From contig NC_079209.1 of assembly GCF_026745355.1 (NCBI RefSeq), forward strand, positions 28,724,865 through 28,788,864: 64,000 bases of DNA. Reading direction: 5' to 3'. Position numbers and translations under genes: made by a program. This DNA comes from Beta vulgaris subsp. vulgaris (Eukaryota > Streptophyta > Magnoliopsida > Caryophyllales > Amaranthaceae). Position 1 is the stretch's first letter. Every line of letters starts with the position of its first letter. The notes below the pieces were generated by a model. The model did not search any database. It saw only the letters and a list, made by a program, of their open reading frames with translations, and was not told the origin of the DNA. This document shows positions 54,591 to 64,000 of the stretch, in pieces.

Positions 54591-55742
54591 GCCATCAGAA
54601 GACTAGCTGCTCATTTTCTCATACTAAAAGGCAGACTGTATCACAAAGGGTTTGATGGTACCCTGCAACTCGACGTAAATGACAGCAAAAAGCAAGTCAT
54701 CATGGAAGAATTTCATGGAGGGGAATGTGGACCCCATATGAATGGAAGAATGCTAGCTCGTAAAATTTTGGGAGTAGGTTTCTATTGGAGTACTCTGGAA
54801 GGTGATTGCATCAGCTTTGTCCACATATTTGCTAACCTCAATCATATGCCACCTGTGTCATTACATAATATGAATTCTCCGTGGCCGTTTTCAAGTTGGG
54901 GAATAGACATAATCAGACAAATTCATCCAAAGGCTTCAAATGGGCTTCAGTATATTCTTGTAGCAATTGATTACTTTTCGAATTGGGTTGAAGCTGCATC
55001 ATTTTCAAATCTAGGGGTAAAGCAAGTCTCGATATTTGTAATTAACAACATCATCTGTCGGTATAGCATACCTTTTGAAATCATCTCTGATAATGGATCA
55101 CAATTTGAGGGTCATCTGAAGACCACTCTTGCAATATATGCAATCAAGCATCATCAGTCCTCATCTTATCGTCCCCAAACAAATGGACCAGTGGAGGCAG
55201 CCAATAAGACAATCAAAACTATTGTTGCCAAGATGACTGAAAAGACTAGGGAATGGCATGACAAACTACCATATGCCCTTTGGCGATATAGGATATCAAT
55301 TAGGACTCCAACAAGAACAACCCCATATTCTTTGGTTTACGGAATGGCGCCAATCCTACCAGTTGAGGTGGAGATACGATCTTTTAGAGTCATAGCAGAA
55401 AGTCAAATCTCGGAAGACCAGTGGCACAAAACTCGCTATGATGAGATTGCATTCGCAAATGAGCGTCGACTACAATCATTGCATAACATACAACTCTATC
55501 AATGGAGAATTGCTCGTGCATTTAACAAAAGGGTTCGAGATAGAGACATTCAAGAAGGTGATCTGGTTTTAAAAGAAATAGAACTCTGTTGCATGATCCT
55601 CGAGGGAAATTCAAGCCTAACTGGTCTAGCCATTCCTGGTCAAGCATGTCACCACAAGTTGAGCAGTAAAGCTAATAGATTTTGATGGAAATGAGTTCAC
55701 CCATTTCACTAATCTTGATCAGTTGAAGATATATTACGCTTA
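54591..55742 (+). pseudogene. Ogre integrase
   Basis: N-terminal: RRLAAHFLILKGRLYHKGFD, EEFHGGECGPHMNGRMLARK and GDCISFVHIFANLNH; the second Cys pair of the HHCC finger is altered. Core: WGIDIIRQIHP (D at 54906), EIISDNGSQFEGHLK (D at 55089) and QTNGPVEAANKTIKTI (E present), so the DDE triad is intact. Then YALWRYRISIRTPTRTTPYS and LVYGMAPILPVEVEI. The long frame 54702-55685 has no stop, then loses register near 55580 before a stop at about 55741. No chromodomain, as expected for Tat. Confidence 0.8.
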
Positions 55743-56197
55743 GGCATCAAAGTAATTATAATTGTCATGGTTAAGTAACCAAGAAGTTTGTGGGTTTTGT
55801 ATCCTATCTGGTTGTTTTTAACAAACATGCCATGAGTTTCTAAAATGTTCATATGATGTATGAAAATAAAAGGAAAAAAAATGAAAAAAAAAACGAAAAA
55901 AGAAAGACGAAATATAGGAAAAAAGGAAGGAAAAATGATGAAACATGTCTTTGATTGGTAAGGTTTATATGTTATGCTTTTATGTGTCATATGATTAGTT
56001 AATTATGATTTGCATGTCATATTTAATGTTAAAGTGTGCATGTGTTTGGAATTGTGTTCACATTGAATTTCTCACAAACAGATCATTCATTCATCCCAAC
56101 CGGGGTACTTCATTTCATACATAAAAGGACATAAAGCCTTCATTTCCTACAAACTCAAAAAAAAAAAGCAACATAGAAAATAAACATGACAATTCCC
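55743..56197. other. Non-coding stretch between integrase and antisense ORF
   Basis: About 450 bp, AT-rich with purine runs near 55865-55935. It lies between the convergent ends of the integrase frame and the antisense ORF. I see no gene in it. Confidence 0.4.
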
Positions 56198-57381
56198 TCA
56201 AACCCTTCTCCTCTTCATGGTAGGCCCGTCTGAATCTTTCTCTTGACCAATATCTGCTAGAAGCCATTGAAGGTAATCTTCATCAATTAGTGGAAAAGAA
56301 GGTTCCTGTAGCGCTGATATAATTTTAGCCCCTTGCCATATAGTAGGCATTCTCTGAATACCAGTCATATCAGTCTCATAAGTGGTATGAGATGGAAGAA
56401 CCTGGAGGGTAGGAATATGCTCTTGCTTCCAACCAATTTGCCTTAGACATCTCCATGGAAGGTAGAAAGTGACTTGGCAGAGCCCGGGTAATTATACACC
56501 TCTGCCACCAGAATTGCAATATACAATTATACTAATGCCAAGGTGTCTTGTGACCCACTTTATGTCTTGATATAAGAAAAACTCCTCCCACCCACCATTT
56601 TTACTAAGTTAATAGAAGAAAGGAAGAAGACCTCTCTCTCGGACATGACTACTTTCGTAAGCAAGACTCTTGTAAGGTTTCATGAGAGAAAATTCTTCTA
56701 ATAAACATATATGAAAAGCTAATCGACATCCCTTCATCAAGCTTTGAGGGTTTATTTTGAGTTTGTCTAAGTCAAGGAACATTTCCCCAAAAATAAGTGG
56801 TCCAAGACGACCCCCGTTAATAATTTAAGGAATAAGTGAAAGACATCGAACATAGCATGTATTTAAAGACCATTTAGTGAGGGTACTTCCCAAATTCATA
56901 AGAATGCAAGCATTTTCTCTAGCAATCCTATAGTTGGCATTGTTAGAAAATTGCCAAGTGCCAAATTGAAAAGTCAATAATAAGTTGACAAGAAATACCT
57001 CACCATATTGTAAATAGTTTCCATGAAGACTTTCGGGAAGATGTAAAATCGTTGATACATCTCCCGAGATCCTGGTAGGAGATTCAGGTGTGATAACTAG
57101 ACCATTGGATGGTAAGCCTAGCAAACCTTCGACCTTTTCAACAAGAGGCACAATCTCCCAGTATCCAAAGCGGAAGTTATGGCGAGTTTCATCCCAAAAT
57201 TTGGAAGCAGCATAAATCATGTCGTAACAAATAGAAAGTGAACGCAAAGGCATAAGCACCTTAGTGAAGCGGGAAGAGGAAAAGGAAAAGGATTTCCTTG
57301 GTTGCTCCAAGTTTCTTGTGATCCCCGAGAGTTGTTTCTCCCGACCCTACATTTCATTAATTCTTCATAAGTAGGAACCAT
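56198..57381 (-). pseudogene. Antisense ORF (aORF) of the Tat/Ogre element, plant-mobile-domain-like
   Basis: Opposite to gag-pol, between integrase and 3' LTR. ATG at 57381 gives MVPTYEELMKCRVGRNN; a frameshift near 57335 then leads to LEQPRKSFSFSSSRFTKVLM. Next come AASKFWDETRHNFRFGYWEI, VPLVEKVEGLLGLPSNGLVI, LVNLLLTFQFGTWQF and, after a stop near 56826, GGRLGPLIFGEMFLDLDKLK, ending EKDSDGPTMKRRRV and a stop at 56198. FWD....FRFG..E.VP..E....LLGLP resembles the plant mobile domain (aminotransferase-like). Antisense ORFs at this position are known in some Tat elements (Retand, Grande). About 390 codons with at least three lesions. Confidence 0.65.
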
Positions 57382-58050
57382 TTTTGGTTAATGAAAAATT
57401 TAGAGAAAAGATTGGAGTAGTGGAAGTGGTGCATTTGGAAATGAAGAACCATGCCCCTTTCATAGATGGAAAAGATGATCATCCATAATTTATGTCATGG
57501 ATAATGAGTTTGAGTATTGTCCATAGGATAATAAGGAGCATCCTTCACCATGGATAATGACCAAGCATTTATGGTATGGCAATTTTTTTCTAGAACCGAA
57601 CATAAAAAAACTGTGTCAATGATGAATCAAGAACGTTGATACAATCCTTTTTCCTAATGATCATCCAACATAATGACCTTGATCAATCTATTTTATATAG
57701 TGATCATCATTTTCTAATAAAGCAAATAAGCATTATGCATGAAATTTTTTTTGAAAGATTTAGGAAAGAACAGATAAAATTTTGCCATATGAGGTTTGGT
57801 CCACCATAGAAAATAATAACCTTTGGTCAGCCCTTTTAAGTGACATGACCTGACAATGCGTTACTCTAAGGTGACATGACCTGACAATGTCATAATTCGA
57901 GGTGACATGATAACACATGGAGTCATAAAAGGTAAGTAATGGTGACTTGACAACTTGTTTGTCATCAAGACCGTGAAAAAAACTGTAAAAAACTGAAATC
58001 GACCTGTTGATTGCCATAATTTCTCACATTAACAAAAGACAAATTCAGAA
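57382..58050 (-). other. Region upstream of the antisense ORF
   Basis: On the minus strand this precedes the aORF. A TATA-like CTATATAAAA lies at 57691-57700, about 310 bp before the ATG, a candidate antisense promoter. GGTGACATGACCTGACAATG-like sequence occurs two to three times at about 57838-57915, a short direct repeat. No gene otherwise. Confidence 0.35.
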
Positions 58051-58059
58051 GACTAAAAA

Positions 58060-58640
58060 AAAGACGATGATGAAATCGCATTTTCAAAATTTAGAAAATT
58101 AATTGGGATTTTCTACCTAAGACGACATTAAAGTCGCATTTCAAATTTTAGAAAATTAATTGGGATTTTCTACTTAAGACGACGATAAAGTCGCATTTTC
58201 AAAAGAAAATTAATTGGGATTTTCTACCTAAGACGATGATAAAGTCGCATTTAAAACTTTTAGAAAATTAATTGGCATTTTCTACTTAAGACGACGATAA
58301 AGTCGCATATTCAAAAGAAAATTAATTGGGATTTTCTACCTAAGACAGCGATAAAGTCGCATTTAAAACTTTTAGAAAATTAATTGGGATTTTCTACTTA
58401 AGCAACGATGAAATCGCATTTTCAAAATTTAGAAAATTAATTGGGATTTTCTACCTAAGACGACATTAAAGTCGCATTTCAAATTTAGAAAATTAATTGG
58501 GATTTTCTACTTAAGACGACAATAAAGTCGCATTTTCAATTTTAGGAAATTAATTGGGATTTTCTATTTAAAGATGACGTCAAAGTCGGATCTCCTATTT
58601 TTAGAAAATTAATCGGGATTTTCTATTTAAAGCGTCAACA
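58060..58640 (+). repeat. 10-copy tandem repeat before the Ogre 3' LTR
   Basis: Ten units of about 55-60 bp. Each has TTAGAAAATTAATTGGGATT and TTTCTACYTAAGACGACRAT followed by AAAGTCGCATTT. Units alternate ACCTAAG and ACTTAAG, suggesting growth by dimer duplication. Tandem arrays in the 3' untranslated region of Ogre/Tat elements are known and can seed satellite DNA. Confidence 0.9.
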
Positions 58641-59426
58641 GAAATCGTAAGTCATGATAACTATTTTCTACGGAGAATATGTTATCTCAAAAGAAATTTT
58701 ATGTCGAAATTTTGTGTCTTTTCAAACATCGGCCATCATTTTCTCCAAAATTTGACCAATGTGGAGCATTCTGTAGACACCAAATTTCGAACCCCTTCTT
58801 CGCATAGAACCCTTTTTCGGATAAATAAAGGTTTTGAAAAATAAAAATAATAAAATAATCATGCATCACGGAGTGCGTGCCCCGGAGCGCGAGTTTCAAT
58901 CCATCGCACGATTCTTTTTCAGTTTTTTTTTTTTTGCATATTAATCATACAGTTTCGGCTTAGAAGTATAATTTTTGTGAGTCATAGTCACTAACTACAA
59001 CCATCGTTTTAATAAAATGATTCATAATATAATTATGCTCATTTTTGTTAATTTAACGAGTTTTCGTTAATTGTCTTAAGTTAGCCTTTCAGAAAAATGA
59101 AAAAAAACGAGTCGAGATTTTAGTCGTATCCCAAAACCGGCATTAATCAGTTTTCTTGATGGTCAAGTCATTGTTCATTGGATAAAGAATAAGAATATAT
59201 TCGTTATCCACTAAACACGTCCTTTATCCATTAGTTAGAGAATAAGAATCATGAAAAGATGTGAGAATAAAAATATTTGTGTTTCCAAAGAGATTTGATG
59301 ATGTCATTAGAGTGAGGTCATTAGAATGATTTCATTAAAGTGATTAAAGGATGAAGAATATCAGATTTTTTGGATGAAAAAACTGAATTTCTCCCTCTTT
59401 GAAACCGTAGTTCACATACCTCATTT

Positions 59427-59438
59427 CTATATAAATAC
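59427..59438 (+). promoter_or_regulatory. TATA box in Ogre 3' LTR
   Basis: TCTATATAAATA followed about 30 bp later by AACTAAGTTGAAAAGAG. A good plant TATA context and the likely U3/R boundary of the LTR; the 5' LTR equivalent lies outside the window. Confidence 0.55.
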
Positions 59439-61474
59439 CCTCCAAAATTCACTTCAAAACTAAGTTGAAAAGAGTTCAACTTAAAGTCACTAATTCTCTC
59501 ATCTTCTCCACTACTCTTCTCCTCTTTAATCTTTCCATCTAAGTAAAAGTCTTAGTTAGTAAGTTAAAGAAGTTCATCAAAAGGAAAAAAACACAAAAAG
59601 AGTTTAAATTAGCAATTAAGAATATTTAGAAACTCACTTAGAAATTAAGAAAAATCACAAAAAAAAAAGAGAAAAAGATTTGCAAAAAGGAAAGTACATC
59701 ATTGAGCTAGCAAGCTAAAGTTGAAGTTCTTGTTATTTTGATTATCTTTTTAATCATCTACTAACTCTTTCCTTGTTTTCTTCTTATCATTTTTTTTAAT
59801 CTTTGGAGTGATTTGGGTATGTGGAAGTCTTAATAGGTTCCCAACCTTAAATCACCCCACATAGAATAGTCACCTCTAATGGGGGGTGACTCTTAGGAAA
59901 CAATGTGATTATGTGATTTTTCTTAATCAAGTTGTTATTCATCACCAAAAGTAATTTTATAATAAAATTCAAGATAAGTTATGCAAAAACATCTCCATAT
60001 ACAAATGTGATGTTGTAATTATAGTCAGTTTTACTTTCCTATCTTATTTCATTTTTTCATCTGCATTACTTAATTTGTTCGTAGTATTTAGTATTGTTCC
60101 TATGAAATGAAAGATGTTTCCAGCAACTGGACTTTGGGATTTCCAAAAAAAAAATTGTGTAAATAATGAAAAATCATACAAATCTGTTGTGCAAAACTGA
60201 TTTTGTCCAGAACCACCTAAGCTTGTCCTGTCAATAAAGGGGAAAATAAAATGATTTAGATAAAACTAAAAATGTCAAGTTTGAAGAAAACATCAGTATA
60301 TTTTCAAAAATATAAAAATCATGTTCATATGAATTTTATACAAGTTTACATCATTTTTACAAAAATATTCATGTAAATCACTAAATTCCAGAAAATCGAT
60401 TTTCTCTTCAGTTAAGAAAATAAATAAAAATGGTCTTAAAAGTATCCAATTAAAGTGAAAATTTTCAGTCTAGTTCTTCAAAGTGTCTAGAATGTTCATA
60501 ACAAATTTTATTTCAAAATAAGTTCAATAAGTTGGATCTCAAAGAACAAGTTGAATAAAGATCGTGTTTTGACTAGTTTGAGTATAAAATTACTATAATT
60601 CACGTAGTCACTAAAACCTTGTGAAATTTTGATACAACATAAATAACTCACTGATCTATCCACAGATGTATCATATGTTCATTTTCACAATTTGTACACA
60701 AATTTATGGTTTTTGTAAGTCAGTACAAGAACAAAAAGGCAATTTGGAAAATAAAATAAAGTGATTTACTCAACTTTCATAAAAAATGTTTTCTTTTCAT
60801 ACGGAAATGTGAATAAAAAATCATGTATTACATAAGCTTATCTTAATATGACTCATTTTATCATGTAAATAAAAATCAATAAAAATTATTATAAAATATC
60901 ATAATCAAAGTGGTTAATTAATCTTTAATTTTCCCAAACTCACAAACAAACATGAATTCCAACGCGCATTCAAGGAGGTAAAGATCAAAATTGAATATTT
61001 GTAATAGATCATAGTTCTTGTACATATTGCTGTAATAATAGTTTCTTTGTAAATAATTATTGCATCACTCAATTAATAAAAAAAACATGAAGATGTTCAT
61101 GCATAATTTTCATGAATAATTCCACAACTCTTTTAATAAAATGAGCAACCAATATTATAAATATTGCATGTTAGGCCAATACATCATAGTATATGAATCA
61201 AAAATGACCCAATCTCAATCAAGAGAAAAAATTGCAAATCTAACTAAGTTTGTATGATGATTCATCTTACATTTTAAAAATGTGTTCTCCATATTCAAAT
61301 GGATTAATCATATAATTTGACATAATTAGATTGGTAATTATGATCTTCGAATTGAGTTTAGGCCGTTTCACGTGTCTCACTTTAAATGGCCAGATTTCAA
61401 TTAGCCGACCACAAATCTCCAAATTCAATCTCAAATTGATCATTTCTCTCCGGATGACTTAATAATCTTCAGTT

Positions 61475-62035
61475 AAGATTATTTCTCAAAAGCCTCGAAT
61501 TAGGAAGCAAACCTTCTAAGACCTCTCGAAAATCATAAACGTAATCACTATTAAGGTGGTTATTTCAATCCTCGATTAATCACTAATTAGAGCGGTTAAC
61601 TCAAGCTTCCTTTAATCACTATTTAGGTTGATTATCTTCAATCTCATTTAATTCCCTAATTAGAGGGATTACTTCAAACCCTAATTATCGTTAATTAGGA
61701 CGATTATTTTTCTCATTTAATCACTAATTAGAGTGATTATCTTAAACCTTGATTAACTACCATTTAAGGTGATTAGCTTAACCTTTCATCATATTTAATC
61801 ACTAATTAGAGTGATTATCTTAAACCTTAATAATCATCAATTAGGGTGATTATTTCCTAACCTTCATTATTAATCACTAATAAAGGTGATTATCTTTTTA
61901 TTTTAATCACTAATTAGGGTGATTACATATTTCCTTTCTTATTAATCACTAATTAAGGTGATTATTTTAATCCTTCATATTTGATCACTAATTAAGGTGA
62001 TTATCTTAATCTGACAATCACTAATTGGAGTGATT
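61475..62035. repeat. Array of palindromic AATCACTAATTAGAGTGATT units, 3' LTR copy
   Basis: Counterpart of about 1000-1575, with the same number and order of units but independent substitutions. Cores such as TAATCACTAATTAGAGTGAT recur at about 61720 and 61795. Confidence 0.85.
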
Positions 62036-62409
62036 ACCTCATTTTAAATAGATTTGTTTAATTCTAAAAGTGAGTTATTCATAATATATTCCCCTCTCTT
62101 CTTCCCCTAGTGGAATTGGCCATTTAGGGTGAGACATATGCTCGAACTATGATGGTTTTAATCCATGATTGGATTCCAATCCCGCAATGATTGGTATGTA
62201 GTGCAACTTCAGTGCTCAAACCTACCATGTACAAATGATATATTGGTCATAAATAAAAATGGTTGATGTGTACATGTGCAAATTATGTGATTTTCTTTCT
62301 TTTTAGCAGTCATGATTATTTTAAAATGTAAAATAACGCATTTAGTAAGATCCCGTTCTTTAGAACGAAAGAAAAAACGAGTTCCAGACGTTCGCACCTG
62401 TTAACCTAA

Positions 62410-63364
62410 AAGGGATGGAAAATTCCCAATTGCGAACAATGTAGGCGATTTCAAGCTTTAATCATGCTCCTTACCCTTTTTCTTCAAGAAATCTCCCCCA
62501 AACTTCAACTTTTAAGTGATGATGAATTTTCAAATTTGGGGCTTTTGGACGAAAGTGGGTTCTTTGTGTAGAGGAGGAGAAAATATGAAGGTTTTGTGAA
62601 GGAAGTGAGTGAAAATGTTGAGAAATGAAGGAGATATGAAGGTTTGAAGTTGGACTTTTAATGGAGGTTAGAGAGAGAAAAGAGGGTTTGAATGTAATGT
62701 GAATGAGAGAGAAGGGGAATGTGAGTGAGAGAGAAAGGGAATGTGAGTGAGAGGGAAAGGGGGGGCCGGATGGAAAAAGAAAGGACTAAAAAAAAATGCG
62801 ATTTTGCTATGGAGCGCCCACTCCAGCTAAAGGGGAGCGACCGCTCCAAGCCTGGAGCGGGGCGCTCCTGCACCGCTCCCTCAACGCTCCAATGTTCTGT
62901 TTTTTTCAAAAAAAAAATCTGTGGGACGGAGCGCCCGCTCCTTGAGCGCTCCCCCCACGCTCTAACTCTCTGCCTTCCTTCTATTTTTTGTTTTGGAAGG
63001 ATGGAGCGCCCGCTCTTGTTTGTGAGGATCTTTTGGCTCGCTCCATCTTCCCTTCTTCAACATTTAGCCAATTTTGCCATATTTTTCACTCCTCTTTCAA
63101 GTTTCCTCATGACAAACCTCTTATTCGCCCCTCTCTCTCTTTTTTTTTTATATTTTTTTTTTATTTTTTTTTTTCCTTTTTTTTCTTCTTTTTTTTTTTG
63201 TGGTAAGAAAAATAACACAAAAAAGGTTAGTGCATAAAAAGAGAATATATGAAAAAATGCTTGAAAAAGAAAGAAAAAAAATAGAGAAGTGAAAAAGGGA
63301 AAGAAGTCGGGTTGCCTCCCGTAAGCGCTTAAGTTTGAGTCATTAGCTTGACTTTACCTCGCAA
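62410..63364 (-). mobile_element. Athila-like element, non-coding 3' region
   Basis: Follows the integrase stop on the minus strand. Directly after the stop comes AGCGCTTACGGGAGGCAACC (about 63314-63333), a motif usual after Athila pol. Next are A/T homopolymers (63130-63220), repeated GGAGCG/CGCTCC words (62812-63010) and a three-fold GAATGTGAGTGAGAGAGA repeat (62700-62760). No env-like ORF is recognisable. The left border at 62410 has no LTR terminus, so the piece is truncated or joined by deletion. Confidence 0.55.
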
Positions 63365-64000
63365 TCAAGTGGGTGGAGAGGAATTGAACTCCTTGAGTTC
63401 GAGGGATAGGACTTTTCCAAGTGTGTCACCCACATAGTAGATCTTGAGGCGTTGTCCATTCACTTTGAAGGACTCCAAGTCCTTGCCACAAACCTCAACC
63501 GCACCATGTGGAAAAACCTTTTTCACCTCAAAAGGGCCACTCCATCTAGACTTGAGTTTGCCAGGAAAAAGCTTTAATCTTGAATTGTAGAGTAATACCT
63601 TGTCACCTTCATGAAATTCCTTCTTGTTGATATGTTTGTCATGCCACTCCTTGTTTCTTGCCTTGTAGACACTAGCGCAATCATAAGCATTCATCCTTAA
63701 CTCTTCTAACTCATGCAATTCCAATAGGCGTTTTTCACCCACACAAGCCAAATCAAAATTGAGAGTCTTAATTGCCCATAGTGCCCTATGCTCCATCTCA
63801 ACCGGTAAGTGGCAAGATTTGCCATACACCAATTTGTAGGGAGTGGTACCTATAGGAGTTTTGAAAGCCGTCCTATAGGCCCGCAAGGCATCGTCCAACT
63901 TAATGGACCAATCTTTCCTATGCCTCTCAACGGTTTTCTCAAGAATGAGCTTCAATTCACGGTTAGAAATTTCCGCTTGACCACTAGTTTTGGGATGGTA
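63365..64000 (-). CDS. Athila-like integrase, C-terminal part (continues beyond window)
   Basis: Open on the minus strand from the window edge to a stop at 63365. It starts in the integrase core with [20 protein letters not shown], which includes the catalytic glutamate. It continues [60 protein letters not shown] and PHGAVEV, the conserved C-terminal barrel of Athila integrases. No stop or frameshift within 636 bp, the longest clean pol segment of any Ty3 element here. The rest of pol lies to the right of the window. Confidence 0.85.
   Translation of the reverse strand, partial: YHPKTSGQAEISNRELKLILEKTVERHRKDWSIKLDDALRAYRTAFKTPIGTTPYKLVYGKSCHLPVEMEHRALWAIKTLNFDLACVGEKRLLELHELEELRMNAYDCASVYKARNKEWHDKHINKKEFHEGDKVLLYNSRLKLFPGKLKSRWSGPFEVKKVFPHGAVEVCGKDLESFKVNGQRLKIYYVGDTLGKVLSLELKEFNSSPPT

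Larger units (their letters stand above)
58772..62409 (+). mobile_element. Ogre 3' LTR, right end broken
   Basis: Begins TGTAGACACCAAATTTCG, a start shared by many Ogre-type LTRs. From 60474 it matches the window's left edge. Similarity ends at TTAACCTAAA (62409), about 230 bp short of the LTR end seen in the 5' copy. No clear polypurine tract is visible before 58772. It contains a TATA box and the second palindromic array. Confidence 0.85.

Noticed and set aside
57760..58017. Minus-strand ORF upstream of the aORF
   Set aside because: It overlaps short direct repeats, has no recognisable domain and is not continuous with the aORF.
58060..58640. CRISPR-like array
   Set aside because: Units are contiguous tandem repeats without unique spacers, and the DNA is eukaryotic.
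62725..63237. Plus-strand ORF with a Phe-rich tail
   Set aside because: It runs through poly-T tracts and GGAGCG repeats of the Athila 3' region; low complexity, no domain.

Overview
The window is plant nuclear DNA, probably from a eudicot with a large AT-rich genome. It shows no complete host gene, rRNA, tRNA or CRISPR. Almost every base belongs to transposable elements nested up to five levels deep. Coding regions carry stops and frameshifts, so nearly all are pseudogenes. Long terminal repeats (LTRs), primer-binding sites, polypurine tracts and target-site duplications (TSDs) let most insertions be ordered.

Level 0 is a giant Tat/Ogre-like Ty3/gypsy element on the + strand. Its 5' LTR enters from the left edge (1-2183), a tRNA-Arg-type primer site is at 2187, and its 3' LTR is 58772-62409. 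Level 1 is a Tekay-type chromovirus on the minus strand (Tekay-R, 4356-45357), inserted into an Ogre protease module with TSD GAAGC/GGAGC. Level 2 is three insertions into Tekay-R. Its 3' LTR took a plus-strand Tekay relative (Tekay-F, 4423-about 12523) and a CACTA transposon (CACTA-1, 14124-17594). Its protease/RT linker took a Ty1/copia Sirevirus (21739-41270, TSD CTTAG). Level 3 is a 250-bp Helitron (14410-14659) and a gag-only copia element (14824-16654, TSD GGCTG) inside CACTA-1, plus an 8.4-kb CACTA transposon (CACTA-2, 30358-38737, TSD TCA) inside the Sirevirus gag. Level 4 is a 5'-truncated L1-type LINE (33524-36055, 15-bp TSD) inside CACTA-2. At the right edge an Athila-like element (minus strand, 62410-64000) abuts the broken end of the Ogre LTR.

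Without insertions the Ogre internal region is about 15.6 kb and unusually modular. Its order is: gag remnant, zinc knuckle and two protease-like modules; a spacer; canonical gag and a third protease; another gag and zinc knuckles; a second spacer related to the first; a G-patch domain; RT, RNase H, a second archaeal-type RNase H and integrase; an antisense ORF; a 10-copy tandem repeat; and the 3' LTR.

CACTA-2 carries exon-sized fragments of at least five unrelated host genes: ABCB transporter, GT43 glycosyltransferase, CBS-domain protein, a NO VEIN-like protein and an FtsH-like protease. All are on one strand and most are flanked by plausible splice sites, so a chimeric transcript is conceivable. 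This and the multi-gag/protease Ogre architecture are the two most interesting observations. All family assignments were made by eye from motifs; no database search was run.
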